DNA of 64,000 bases, taken from positions 26,897-90,896 of the forward strand of contig CAWJPY010000031.1 in NCBI GenBank assembly GCA_963844865.1. The letters run 5' to 3'. A model generated the notes under the pieces. That model was not told where the DNA came from and ran no database searches. It was given only the letters and a program-made list of their open reading frames with translations. Numbering within the stretch: the stretch's first letter is position 1; every line of letters starts with the position of its first letter. The translations under genes were made by a program, and so were the position numbers. Of this stretch, positions 26,308 through 35,969 are shown piece after piece. This DNA comes from CAWJPY01 sp963844865 (GTDB lineage: Bacteria; Acidobacteriota; Thermoanaerobaculia; Thermoanaerobaculales; Sulfomarinibacteraceae).

Positions 26308-27786
26308 GTGGATCTGAGGGGCGACTCGAAGGCCGAGCGCCAGATGGAGGCCGTCACGGGCGACGCCGACCGCGAGAAGGTCCGGGTCGCCCTGAGCTCC
26401 CTGCTGGCCGCGGTGCTGCTGACCGGCAGCAAGCTGGGCGTGGGCCTGTGGACCAACAGCCTCGGCATCCTGGCCGAGGCGGCCCACTCGGGCCTCGACC
26501 TCGTGGCCGCCGGCATGACCCTGTGGGCCGTGCGCGCGGCGGGCCGCCCCGCGGACCCCGAGCACACCTACGGCCACGGCAAGATCGAGAACCTCTCCGC
26601 TCTCTTCGAGACCCTCCTCCTCCTCATCACCTGCGCCTGGATCGTGTCCGAGGCGGTGCACCGCCTGCTCGCGCCGGGCACCGCCAAGGTGGACGCCAAC
26701 GGATGGGCCTTCGGCGTCGTGCTGCTGTCCATCGTGGTCGACATCTCCCGCTCCAGGGTCCTCGCGCGGGCCGCCGCCAAGCACCACAGTCAGGCCCTGG
26801 AGGCGGATGCGCTGCACTTCTCCACCGACGTCTGGTCATCGTCCGTCGTGCTGCTGGGTCTGGTGGCGCTGGTGGTGGCGGAGCGCGTCGACCTCCCGTG
26901 GCTGGTCCACGCCGACTCGGTGGCGGCGCTCGGCGTGGCCCTCATCGTGATCGTGGTGAGCTTCCGGCTCGGCAGGCGCGCGGTCAACGAACTCGTCGAC
27001 GCCGTGCCCCCGGAGCTGGCGGAGCGGATCCGGGCCGCCGCCTGGGTGGACGGCGTGCTCGCCGTGACCCGGGTGCGCGTCCGGCGGAGCGGCCCCCGGT
27101 ACTTCGCGGACGTCACGGTGACCACGGACGGCAGCTCGGCGTTGGAGCGCACCCACGCGCTGGCCGACCGTGTGGAGGAGGAGGTCCTGCACGCCGTCAG
27201 CCCCGCCGACGTGGTGGTTCACGTGGAGCCGGCCCCGGACGGCACCGACGGAGTCCTGGCGACGGTACGTCGCGCCGCCGCGCGCAACGACCTCGGGGCC
27301 CACGCCATCCGAATCTACCAGTCGCAAGAGGCCACCGTCCTGGAGCTCCACGTCGAGGTGAGCGAGGCCCTCACCCTGGTCGAGGCCCACCGCCACGTCA
27401 CCGAGTTCGAGGACCAGGTGCGGGAAGCGCTCCCCCACCTCGGACGGGTGATCACCCACCTCGAGCCGGCCGGCGACAGCACCGCGATCCGCAGCGCCGA
27501 ACCGGTGCCCGTGGAGCGCATCCTGAAGGTGATCGACGATCTCCAGCGGTCGGGCCGTCTGCCTCTGCCGGTGCACAACGTCCATGTCCTCCGCGACGGA
27601 GAGACGCTGTCGGTGTCGTTCCACACCACGGCGCACCCGGAGATCCCGATCAGCGAGGCGCACCGGCTCTCAGAGCTCATCGAGCAGGAGCTCAGCAGCG
27701 AGCTCCCCGGTCCGGTGCGGGTCACGATCCACGTCGAGCCGTCCCGGGAGGCGATCGAGAGCTCCGCGCACGACGCCCGCGAATGA
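26308..27786 (+). CDS. Cation diffusion facilitator with three C-terminal ZT-dimer-like domains
   Basis: 492 residues. Six membrane helices with CDF metal-site patterns: AAHSGLDLVA in helix 2 and ADALHFSTDVWSS in helix 5, with HTYGHGKIEN between helices 2 and 3. The usual C-terminal dimerisation domain (about 230-310) is followed by two more modules of similar pattern (310-390, 395-485), each ending in a VHVEP / THLEP / IHVEP strand. A single such domain is normal, so the protein is long. It should export Zn, Fe or Mn using the proton gradient. AGGAGG overlaps GTG 26308, so translation may begin slightly downstream. Confidence 0.9.
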   Translation: MDLRGDSKAERQMEAVTGDADREKVRVALSSLLAAVLLTGSKLGVGLWTNSLGILAEAAHSGLDLVAAGMTLWAVRAAGRPADPEHTYGHGKIENLSALFETLLLLITCAWIVSEAVHRLLAPGTAKVDANGWAFGVVLLSIVVDISRSRVLARAAAKHHSQALEADALHFSTDVWSSSVVLLGLVALVVAERVDLPWLVHADSVAALGVALIVIVVSFRLGRRAVNELVDAVPPELAERIRAAAWVDGVLAVTRVRVRRSGPRYFADVTVTTDGSSALERTHALADRVEEEVLHAVSPADVVVHVEPAPDGTDGVLATVRRAAARNDLGAHAIRIYQSQEATVLELHVEVSEALTLVEAHRHVTEFEDQVREALPHLGRVITHLEPAGDSTAIRSAEPVPVERILKVIDDLQRSGRLPLPVHNVHVLRDGETLSVSFHTTAHPEIPISEAHRLSELIEQELSSELPGPVRVTIHVEPSREAIESSAHDARE

Positions 27787-27854
27787 TCCGCCGTTCGAGC
27801 GAACCACGGCAGCGCCCCCCGGCGCCTTCTCGGCGTTGCTGAAGGGAGGCAGCG

Positions 27855-28550
27855 ATGCCCCAGACCCGCCACATCGAACGCCACTTCACCTCGTCGGAGA
27901 CCGTGCGTGACATCGTCATCGGGATGTCGGACGGCCTGACTGTCCCCTTCGCCTTGGCAGCGGGCCTCTCCGGCGCGGTCCAGAGCTTGAGGGTCATCGT
28001 CACCGCCGGGCTCGCCGAGATCGCCGCGGGGTCCATCGCCATGGGTCTCGGCGGCTACCTGGCCGCACGGACCGATGCCGAGCACTACGCCACCGAGCGC
28101 CGCCGCGAGGAGCGGGAGACGGAGGAGGTTCCGGAGCAGGAGGCTGCGGAGGTGACCGACGTGCTGCGCGAGTTCGGCCTCGAGGAACCGGCCCTGTCAG
28201 ACGCGGTGCAGGCCCTGCGCTCCGACCGCGGGCGGTGGGTCGACTTCATGATGCGCTTCGAGCTCGGCCTGGAGGAACCGGATCCGCGCCGCGCGCGCTC
28301 CAGCGCCTTGACGATCGCCCTGTCCTACGTCGGTGGAGGCTTCGTACCCTTGGCGCCCTACATCCTTGCGCCCTCCATCCGAGTCGCACTGACCGCGTCG
28401 GTGGCGGTCACGCTCCTCGCACTCCTCGTCTTCGGCTACGTGAAGGGTCGCTTCACCACCGCCCGACCCCTGCGCAGCGCGTGGCAGACCGCCCTGGTCG
28501 GCGGGCTTGCCGCGGCCGCCGCCTTCGGCCTGGCCAAGGCCATCGGCTAG
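27855..28550 (+). CDS. VIT1/CCC1 family metal transporter
   Basis: 231 residues. The family pattern GMSDGLTVPFALAAGLSGA opens the protein, followed by AEIAAGSIAMGLGGYLAARTDAEHY, an acidic amphipathic loop (about 75-125) that in relatives binds metal, and three more helices. Relatives move Fe2+ or Mn2+ out of the cytoplasm. GGGAGG sits before the ATG. It is 68 bp after the CDF gene in the same direction, so the two probably form a metal-homeostasis pair. Confidence 0.9.
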   Translation: MPQTRHIERHFTSSETVRDIVIGMSDGLTVPFALAAGLSGAVQSLRVIVTAGLAEIAAGSIAMGLGGYLAARTDAEHYATERRREERETEEVPEQEAAEVTDVLREFGLEEPALSDAVQALRSDRGRWVDFMMRFELGLEEPDPRRARSSALTIALSYVGGGFVPLAPYILAPSIRVALTASVAVTLLALLVFGYVKGRFTTARPLRSAWQTALVGGLAAAAAFGLAKAIG

Positions 28551-28652
28551 CGGGTGGGCAGCCCATCGGCCTCTGGCCGCCCGTGTCGCCACCGCTGATC
28601 CCCGTCGCCGGTCGCTGACGCTGTCTCCGGACCCTGGCTCTGCTCGCCGTCG

Positions 28653-29387
28653 CTACCGGTAGCCGGCGCCTGCCAACGCGGCGAGCATGGCGACCGGGTC
28701 GTTGGTGGTGACGGCCGCCACCCCGGACTCGGCGAGACGCACCGCCATCACCGGGTCGTCCACGGTCCACGCCCAGGTCGCCCGACCGCGTCCTCGGAGC
28801 TCGTCCACCACGGCCTTCGAGACGCGCTCGAAGGGCAGCCCCAAGCTGTTGACGAAACGTCCGTCCCCTTCCCAGAACCCTCCGGGCAGGGGCTCGTCCA
28901 GGAAGAGGTGGGTCCACACCGAAGGTAGCCGGTGCTTGCTCGCCACCAGGAGATCCAGGTGGAAGCTCGACACCATGACCCGGTGGTGCAGGCGCCGGCG
29001 TTCGATCCCCGCCACCACCAGGTCGACCAGGTCCGCCGAGGGCGTCTTGAGCTCGATGTTGATCCGATCGGCGGCGGCGAGGAGGTCCAGGACCTCGTCC
29101 AGGGTCGGGATCCGCTCACCCGCGAACCGGGCGCCCTTCCAGGAGCCGGCATCCAAGGTCCGCAGCTCGGCGAGGGTCAGGCTGGCCACCGGCCCCGTCC
29201 CGCCGGTCGTGCGGTCCACGGCGTCGTCGTGGATCACCACGGGCACGCCGTCGGCCGACAGGTGGACGTCGAACTCGACGCTGTCGGCGCGGGCAGCCAG
29301 GGCGGCCCGGAAGGAGGCGAGCGTGTTCTCCGGATGGGTGCGCGCGGCGCCGCGGTGAGCATCCACCAGGACGACGTGCCGGCTCAT
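28653..29387 (-). CDS. Glycerophosphodiester phosphodiesterase
   Basis: 244 residues. GDPD motifs: AHRGAARTHPENTLASF, then VEFDVHLSADGVPVVIHD with the metal and catalytic residues, and IELKTP. A C-terminal TWAWTVDD-like motif closes the barrel. No signal peptide, so cytoplasmic. It hydrolyses glycerophosphodiesters to glycerol phosphate plus an alcohol. Its ATG overlaps the stop of the glycerol-1-phosphate dehydrogenase gene (ATGA), a direct link to glycerol-phosphate metabolism. Confidence 0.92.
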   Translation of the reverse strand: MSRHVVLVDAHRGAARTHPENTLASFRAALAARADSVEFDVHLSADGVPVVIHDDAVDRTTGGTGPVASLTLAELRTLDAGSWKGARFAGERIPTLDEVLDLLAAADRINIELKTPSADLVDLVVAGIERRRLHHRVMVSSFHLDLLVASKHRLPSVWTHLFLDEPLPGGFWEGDGRFVNSLGLPFERVSKAVVDELRGRGRATWAWTVDDPVMAVRLAESGVAAVTTNDPVAMLAALAGAGYR

Positions 29388-30766
29388 CGCCGCCCCTTTC
29401 GCCCAGGACGGTCCGGGTAGTCCGCCGCAAAGCCCTCCAGAACGGAGAGCTCGGCGGCCACGTCGAGGACGGTTGTGCGGGTACGGATGGTGCGCCCGTA
29501 GCGGAGGGCGAGCCGCAGCTCCTCCCTCGAGATACCCAGGTCAGCGGCATACATGGGCGCTCCGCTGCCGGCGAGGGCCCGCCGGACCTGGCGGCCCGTG
29601 GCAAGCACCTCCCGGACGGCGGTCTTGATGGGCTCTTCGTTGGCGGCGAGGAGCTCCAGGTCGCGACCGGACCGTGCCTCGAGCTTGCTCCGCCACTGCG
29701 GCCACACCACCGGGACGAGGGTGCCGAACACCGCCTCCAGCTCCCCCTTGGCCACGGTGGGTGACGGGCCCGGCACGAAGGGGGCGGCGGCGAAGTCGGT
29801 CTCCAGGACCGACCCGTAGAGGGCATCCACGGCCACCGAGGCAACGCCCACCTGGGCGCCGTGGAGGTGCAGGGCGCGACCGGCCGCCAGGTTGCGCATG
29901 TCCCAGAAATGGGACAGGAGGTGCTCGCCCCCGGATGCCGGGCTCGAGGTGCCGGCGATGGTCATGGTGATCCCCGAGACCAGGAGCAGCTCGGCGAGCA
30001 GAACCACCGCGGCCGGATCCCGTTCCCCGAGGCGGGGCAGCACGTCCAGGGCATCGGTGAACGCCTGGTCCAGGAGCCGGCCCGGCAGCGAGCAGTACGG
30101 CTCGTCCCGCAGCAGCGAGGCGATCCACCAGTCGCAGCCGGAGTACGGCTTGGAGACGAGGTCGCCCAGGCCGGCCAGGGTCAGCTCCAGCGGCGCCCCG
30201 CACAGCACGTCGGTGTCCGCCAGCACGGCCACGGGAGGCGTCGCCGCCGCCGTGGTCTTGAGGCCCCCCTCCAGCAACGCCACGATGGACGACGTGTACC
30301 CGTTCATCGACGCGGCCGTGGCCACCGCGACGTAGGGCCGACCCCGCTGGTGGGCCAGGGCCTTGGTCAGGTCGTTGACGGTGCCGCTGCCGACGGCCAC
30401 GTAGACGTCGAACGCATCGGAGGAGGATCGAGCGAGGTCCGCCACCAGCTCCACCGAGGCGTGTACCTCGCCGGCCGGGGCGTCCGGGACCACGCACCTG
30501 CTCAGCCGGCGGCGCCCCAGGAGGGCCTGGTCGAGGCGACGGCCCACGGCCGCCCAGGTCCGCCGATCGCCGATGGCGAGCACCCGGTCTCCCGGTGCCA
30601 GCTCGTCGAGGACGGCGGGAGCACGCTCGATGGCCCCCTCCCCCACCACCACGCTGCGGGTGGGCACGTGGTGGGTGCGGCCACACTCGCAGGCGAAGCT
30701 CGTACCGAGAAGCCCGCCGTCGAGGACGTCGTCGAGAGCCGCCATCGAGGATGTCGTCCGGGTCAC
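29384..30766 (-). CDS. sn-glycerol-1-phosphate dehydrogenase family protein
   Basis: 460 residues, iron-alcohol-dehydrogenase/glycerol-dehydrogenase fold. GSGTVNDLTK is the NAD(P)-binding loop; the metal ligands lie in GLGDLVSKPYSGCDWW (Asp), GGEHLLSHFWDM (His) and LHLHGAQVG (His). The closest pattern is EgsA/AraM glycerol-1-phosphate dehydrogenase, which makes the archaeal-type stereoisomer and in bacteria is known from Bacillus. An N-terminal CECGRTHHVP segment is also AraM-like. GTG start overlapping the upstream stop (GTGA). Substrate specificity is inferred from family resemblance. Confidence 0.85.
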   Translation of the reverse strand: MTRTTSSMAALDDVLDGGLLGTSFACECGRTHHVPTRSVVVGEGAIERAPAVLDELAPGDRVLAIGDRRTWAAVGRRLDQALLGRRRLSRCVVPDAPAGEVHASVELVADLARSSSDAFDVYVAVGSGTVNDLTKALAHQRGRPYVAVATAASMNGYTSSIVALLEGGLKTTAAATPPVAVLADTDVLCGAPLELTLAGLGDLVSKPYSGCDWWIASLLRDEPYCSLPGRLLDQAFTDALDVLPRLGERDPAAVVLLAELLLVSGITMTIAGTSSPASGGEHLLSHFWDMRNLAAGRALHLHGAQVGVASVAVDALYGSVLETDFAAAPFVPGPSPTVAKGELEAVFGTLVPVVWPQWRSKLEARSGRDLELLAANEEPIKTAVREVLATGRQVRRALAGSGAPMYAADLGISREELRLALRYGRTIRTRTTVLDVAAELSVLEGFAADYPDRPGRKGRR

Positions 30767-31155
30767 TCCCGCATCATGACGAGCGCTTCCCGGATCAGCG
30801 CCACGTGTCGCTGCACCCAGGCCTCCAGCTTCTCCACCTCATCATCGGCCACGTCCATCTCCCGCGCCACCTGAGCGGCCAGGGACCGCTCGCCGACACT
30901 GAAGCTGGTGTCGGAGTAGCCGAGGCCGATGAGCTCGAGGAGCGCAGCGATCTTCGACCGCCGGCTGGAGAAGGTCGCCGCCAGCTCCTTGACGCTCCGG
31001 TCGGCGCGATCGGCCTGGGCCACGCCCATCTCCGCACGCAGGGCGGCCACGGCGGCGCCCTCCCGGCCGACCACGATGCCGTCCTGCTGGATCATCTTCT
31101 CCGCCAGCAGGGCGAACGCGTGCTTCTCGTCCCGGTCGAGGAGGTTGAGGAACAT
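30763..31155 (-). CDS. Small all-helical TerB-like protein
   Basis: 130 residues, mostly helical and charged: MFLNLLDRDEKHAFALLAEK opens and helices with DGIVVGREGAAVAALRAEMG follow. The pattern is reminiscent of TerB-like domains, but I would not insist on it. A good GGAAGGAGAAAGG stretch precedes the ATG and an extended -10 (TGCTATCCT) lies 50 bp upstream. It overlaps the next gene by 4 bp and is first in a three-gene coupled operon with glycerol-1-phosphate dehydrogenase and glycerophosphodiesterase. Confidence 0.7.
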   Translation of the reverse strand: MFLNLLDRDEKHAFALLAEKMIQQDGIVVGREGAAVAALRAEMGVAQADRADRSVKELAATFSSRRSKIAALLELIGLGYSDTSFSVGERSLAAQVAREMDVADDEVEKLEAWVQRHVALIREALVMMRE

Positions 31156-31204
31156 CGCCTTTCTCCTTCCCTCGGACGCTGCTGTCCGTCCCCGAATTGC
31201 GCCC

Positions 31205-31213
31205 AGGATAGCA
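31205..31213 (-). promoter_or_regulatory. Extended -10 promoter of the TerB-like/G1PDH/GDPD operon
   Basis: On the minus strand TGCTATCCT, 49 bp before the first ATG; identical to the box in front of the MATE gene. No -35. Confidence 0.55.
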
Positions 31214-31320
31214 GCTGAGCGCTACCAGGGTGGACTGTCCTGTGCGACCCATCACCGACACCCGGCCTGTCCCTCTGTGTATCTGCAGCGGCGCCGTCGG
31301 GAACCGCTAGTATGGCAACA

Positions 31321-32031
31321 GTGATGACGACGGGTGATTCCCTTCCGCGCAGCATCCTGCTGGTGGGCTTCGGCGAGGTCGAGATTCGCGAGCTCCTCCC
31401 GTTTCTGGCCTCTTTCGACATGAATGTCCACTACCTGCCCTGGAGCGACGGCCTGGCGGGGCTCTTGAAGATGCGCGAGTTCGACGCCATCGTCCTGCGC
31501 ATGCCCTCGCTGCGCCGCCTGCTGCTCGCCATCCTCGAGGTTCTGCGGTCGGACGATGCCCTCAACCGACACACCGGCGTGGTCCTGGTCGCCCATCCCA
31601 AGCAGCTCGGGGCGGCCCGCTCCTATGTCCAACACGGTGTCAACCGCGTCCTCTCCGACCGCGAGGTGACCGTGGGCCTCCGCGAGACGCTCCTCCCCCT
31701 CCTCGACGTCGCCCACCGCTTCCGGTTGCGCGCCCCCATCGAGCTTTCGGCGTTGGTCGACGCGCACCCCACCACCGCGTACTGCCACACGGAGAACCTC
31801 TCCATCTCCGGCATGTTGGTGAGCTGCACCCAGCCGTTGCCGGTGGGATCGCCCGTGGACTTCTCGCTGCAGGTGCCCGGAGAGGACAACCCGATCCGCG
31901 GCACGGCCAAGGTGGTGCGCCTCACCAACCCGCGGCGCGAGAACGTCCTCGGCATGGGCGCCGCCTTCCTGTCCTTCGTGGAGAACCACCGCTCTCGCCT
32001 GCGCAGCCTGCTGGTCCGGCAGGCGAGCTGA
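31321..32031 (+). CDS. Receiver-like / PilZ domain protein
   Basis: 236 residues. The N-terminal half (about 1-120) has the alternating strand-helix pattern of a response-regulator-like domain (RSILLVGFGEVEIRELL) without an obvious phosphoacceptor Asp set. The C-terminal half looks like PilZ: RFRLRAPIELSALVDA, then ENLSISGMLVSC. PilZ domains bind cyclic di-GMP. A TAGTAT box at 31308-31313 overlaps the first ATG (31312), so GTG 31321 or ATG 31324 is the more likely, leaderless start. Confidence 0.75.
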   Translation: MMTTGDSLPRSILLVGFGEVEIRELLPFLASFDMNVHYLPWSDGLAGLLKMREFDAIVLRMPSLRRLLLAILEVLRSDDALNRHTGVVLVAHPKQLGAARSYVQHGVNRVLSDREVTVGLRETLLPLLDVAHRFRLRAPIELSALVDAHPTTAYCHTENLSISGMLVSCTQPLPVGSPVDFSLQVPGEDNPIRGTAKVVRLTNPRRENVLGMGAAFLSFVENHRSRLRSLLVRQAS

Positions 32032-32169
32032 TCGCCGCCGCCGACCACGGCCGCCGCCGCTGGTCGCGGAGGCGCCGGCGCCGGGAAACCCACCACGGCG
32101 ATTGTCGTACACTCCGTTGATCCCGCCCTGCGGCACACGTCCGCGACTCCGGGCCAGGAGGATGGAGGA

Positions 32170-35100
32170 ATGATGAGGAGCATGGTTCGTCTCGGTCTCG
32201 GTCTGCTCATGACGGTTTCAATGTGCGCGGCCACCGGCACGCTCAGCGCCGCCGAGCAGGCGCACTGGCTGCGCTACCCGACCATCTCGCCCGACGGCGG
32301 CACCGTCGTCTTCAGCTATCGCGGCGACCTCTTTCGGGTGCCGTCCGAAGGCGGCCTGGCCACCCAGCTCACGGTCCACGAGGCCCACGACACCATGCCC
32401 GTGTGGTCGCCGGACGGCACGAAGATCGCCTTCGCCTCCGACCGCTACGGCAACCTCGACGTCTTCGTCATGCCGGCCGAGGGCGGGGAGGCGACGCGCC
32501 TGACCTTCCACTCCGCGGACGACGAGCCCACCAGCTTCACCCCGGACGGCACGGCCGTCCTCTTCAGCTCGGCGCGGCTCGACTCCAAGGACTGTGTCCA
32601 GTTCCCCGTGTCGGCCCAGCCCGAGCTGTACCGGGTGGCCGTGGACGGCGGCATGCCCCGTCAGGTGCTGACCACCCCCGCCATGTACGCGACCTACGAC
32701 GACGCCGAGAAGCGCCTCGCCTACTCCGACCACAAGGGCTACGAGATGGAGTGGCGCAAGCACGACCACTCGGCGTTCGCCCGTGACGTCTGGATGTGGG
32801 ACGTGGCGGCGGACACCCACACCCGCCTCACCGCCTTCGGCGCCGACGACCGCCAGCCCGTGTGGGCCCCCGGCGAGGAGTCGCTGTACTTCCTGTCGGA
32901 GCGCAGCGGCAGCTTCAACGTGTGGCGGCTGGACCTGGCCGACCCGTCGCACGCCGTACAGATCACGAAGCACGACACCCACCCGGTGCGCTTCCTCAGC
33001 GCCTCGCGCACGCGGCGACCTGTGCTACGCCTACGACGGCGACATCTGGGTCCAGTCGGCAGGTGACCGCGACGGCCGCAAGCTGCAGGTGAGCGTGGCC
33101 TCGGACCGCCGCCACAACCGTCGTGAGTGGACGGACGTCGCCTCGGACCTCAACGAGTTCGAGCTGTCCCCAGACGGCAAGAGAGATCGCGTTCGTCGCC
33201 CGTGGCGAGGTCTTCGTGACGTCGGTGGGGCACCCCGCCACCAGGCGCATCACCGACACGCCCGAGCAGGAGCGCTCGGTGAGCTTCAGCCCCGACGGCC
33301 GCAGCCTGCTCTACGCATCCGAGCGCGGCGGAAGCTGGAACATCTACCGCACGGACCTCACCGACGAGGACGAGCCGAGCTTCTTCAACGCGACCGCCCT
33401 GGCGGAGAAGCCGGTCCTCGATCACCGACCAGGAGACCTTCCAGCCCCACTTCTCCCCCGACGGCAAGGAGGTCGCGTACCTCGAGAACCGCACCACTCT
33501 GAAGGTCCTGAACCTGGCCAGCGGCGAGACCCGCACCATCCTGCCCGGCGACCGCAACTACTCCTATGCCGACGGCGACCAGTGGTACGAGTGGTCGCCC
33601 GACGGGCGCTGGTTCCTTGTCGAGTTCATGAACCCCAACCGCTGGTCCAACGAGGTCGGCCTGGTGTCGGCGGCGGGCGACGGCGAGGTCGTGAATCTCA
33701 CGAAGAGCGGCTACGAGGACATGACTCCCCACTGGGCCTCAGACGGCCAGATGATGACCTGGTTCACGGATCGGGATGGTGACCGCCTGCAGGCCGGCTG
33801 GCCGGACCAGTTCGACGTCTACGGCGCCTTCTTCACCACCAAGGCCTGGGACCGCTACCACCTCACAGAGGCCGAGCTGGAGCAGGTGAAGGCCGCTGAG
33901 AAGAAGGAGAAGGAGGCGAAGGCCAAGGAGAAGAAGGACGAGGCTGAGGAGTCGGACGGCCCATCGAAGCTGCCCGAGCCGGTGGACATCCAGCTCGAGG
34001 GGCTCCAGGACCGGACCGAGCGCCTGAGCTTGCAGTCCGCCGACCTGGCGGATGCCCGCCTCACCCCGGACGGCGAGAAGCTCCTCTTCTTGGCCAAGTA
34101 CGAGAAGGGTTACGACCTCTGGAGCTACGAGCACCGCAGCAGCAAGGTCAAGCTGCTCGCCAAGCTCAACGCGGACCACGCCGACCACATCGCCATCGAC
34201 GGCGACGGCAAGAAGGCCTACGTCCTGGCCGACCGGTCCCTGCGGGCGGTGGACCTGGACAAGGGCGACGTCGAACCGGTGCAGCTCGAGGCCGAGATGG
34301 AGCTGGATCCGCAGGCGGAGCGGGCCTACCTCTTCGAGCACGCGTGGCGGCAGACCAAGGAGAAGTTCTACGACGTCGGCATGCATGGCGTGGACTGGGA
34401 TGCGTATCGCGCTTCGTACGCCAAGTTCCTGCCCGACATCGACAACGACTGGGACCTGGCCGAGCTGATCTCGGAAATGCAGGGCGAGCTCAACGCCTCC
34501 CACACCGGCTGCTACTACCGGCCGAAGCGACGGGATGCCGACGACACCGCCCGTCTCGGCTTCTTCCCGGACCCCACCTGGAACGCTGACGGGGTGCGCA
34601 TCGCCGAGGTCCTTGCCGGCGGCCCCCTGCAGCAGGCCGGGACCCGCATCCGCGAAGGCGTGGTGATCACATCCATCGACGGGACTCCCATCGGGGCCGG
34701 CGACAACTGGTACCCCCTCCTCAACCGCAAGGCGGGCACGCCCGTGCGACTGGGCCTCACGGACCCGGAGAGCGGCGACGCCTGGCAGGAGCGGGTCAAG
34801 CCCATCAGCGGGGGCGAGCAGACCAGGCTCCTGTACGAGCGCTGGGTGCGGTCGCGCCGCGCCGAGGTGGAGCGCCTCTCCGGCGGCCGCCTGGGCTACG
34901 CCCACATCCGGACCATGATCGACTCCCGCTTCCGGGAGATCTTCGAGGACATCTTCGGCAAGGCCGTGGACAAGGAGGGCATCGTCCTCGACACCCGCTT
35001 CAACAACGGCGGCAACCTGGTCGAGCCGCTCACGATCCTGCTGACCGGCAAGGTCTACGCGCGCCCCGTGCCCCGCGGTCGCCAGATCGGCGCAGAGCCC

Positions 35101-35442
35101 GCCTACCGCTGGAACAAGCCGTCCATCGTCCTCATGAACGAGGGCAACTACTCCGACGCCCACTGCTTCCCCGAGGCGTACAAGGCCCTCGGCATCGGCG
35201 ACACCGTGGGCATGCCGGTGCCCGGCACCTGCACCTCGGTGTGGTGGGAGACCCTCCAGGACCGCAGCCTGCGCTTCGGAATCCCCGAGGTGGGCTACCT
35301 CGACAACGACGGCCACTTCCTGGAGAACCAGCAGCTCGAGCCGGACCACGAGGTGGACAACGACCCGGCCCAGGAGGCCGCGGGCCGGGACCAGCAGCTC
35401 GAAGAAGCCGTCAAGGTGCTGCTCGGACAGCTGGATTCGTAG
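32170..35442 (+). CDS. Tricorn-like S41 protease (three consensus frameshifts)
   Basis: About 1090 residues once three one-base insertions are ignored (33012-33013, 33181-33182, 33419-33420). A signal peptide is followed by six-bladed WD40/TolB-like propeller repeats (ISPDGGTVVFSY, WSPDGTKIAFASDRYGNLDVF and more), a Lys/Glu-rich linker (about 33890-33960), a PDZ domain (VLAGGPLQQAGTRIREG) and an S41 core with the nucleophile in NYSDAHCFPEAY. Tricorn-type proteases degrade peptides; here it should be exported. Each frameshift reads as a synonymous wobble base written twice (ACG/C, AAG/A, CTC/G), so I treat the gene as intact. Confidence 0.9.
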
Positions 35443-35471
35443 TCGATACCGCGGACATCGAGCCCTTCCCT

Positions 35472-35505
35472 GCCCACCCGGACGGCCGGGTGGGCGGGGG
35501 CTTTC
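35472..35505 (+). terminator. Terminator of the tricorn-like protease gene
   Basis: GCCCACCCGG-ACGG-CCGGGTGGGC, a 10-bp perfect stem followed by GGGGGCTTTCT, 29 bp after the stop. Confidence 0.7.
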
Positions 35506-35526
35506 TCCCCGCGCTTCGGACAGGCC

Positions 35527-35598
35527 AGAGACGGTGCCAGGCAGCATTCGGATGAAGCGATCTGCGTACTATCGAATCAAGACGGGGTGCCTGGCACC
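35527..35598 (+). repeat. GGTGCCAGGC palindromic intergenic element, copy 2
   Basis: 72 bp, same orientation as copy 1 and differing from it at only a few positions in the centre (TATCGAATC for TTTCGAATC). Confidence 0.88.
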
Positions 35599-35969
35599 GG
35601 CTCTGGCGTCGTCCACGAGCTCATGACGGCTGAGCGCCCTTCTATCGGCGCCTTCCCCGCGGTTGCCACCCCCGGCATTCCCCGACCCCGCGCGACGCGT
35701 GGCCGGAGTGGGTCGCCTCGTGAAGATGCCGAAAGTGGCACGCCCGAGGCACGCGCCGTGCTCTCGAAGGCCGCTGTTCCGCGCGAGTGGGACGCGGCTG
35801 CTCGCTGAACGCCGCGCGCCGAACGATGACGCCGACGCTGAACGCCGTCGCTGACGCTGGTCACGGACGCGGACGCGGGCGCGGGTGTGGAGGCGGGGAA
35901 CCTCCCACTGATCGTGGCGGGTGGCGACAGGGTGTCCTCCGGAGTAAGGTAGCTGTCTGGGAGGTGGCC

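Larger units (their letters stand above)
35443..35969. other. Gene-free region with terminator, repeat and low-complexity tracts
   Basis: 527 bp between the protease and gamma-glutamyltransferase genes. It contains the hairpin at 35472-35505, palindromic element copy 2, a GCTGACGCTG motif (35850-35859) and a hexamer tract (35865-35888). No protein-like frame is convincing. Confidence 0.6.

Noticed and set aside
35599..35830. Possible short protein overlapping palindromic element copy 2
   Set aside because: The frames run through the repeat and low-complexity tract, with no ribosome site and no similarity between frames and any known domain.
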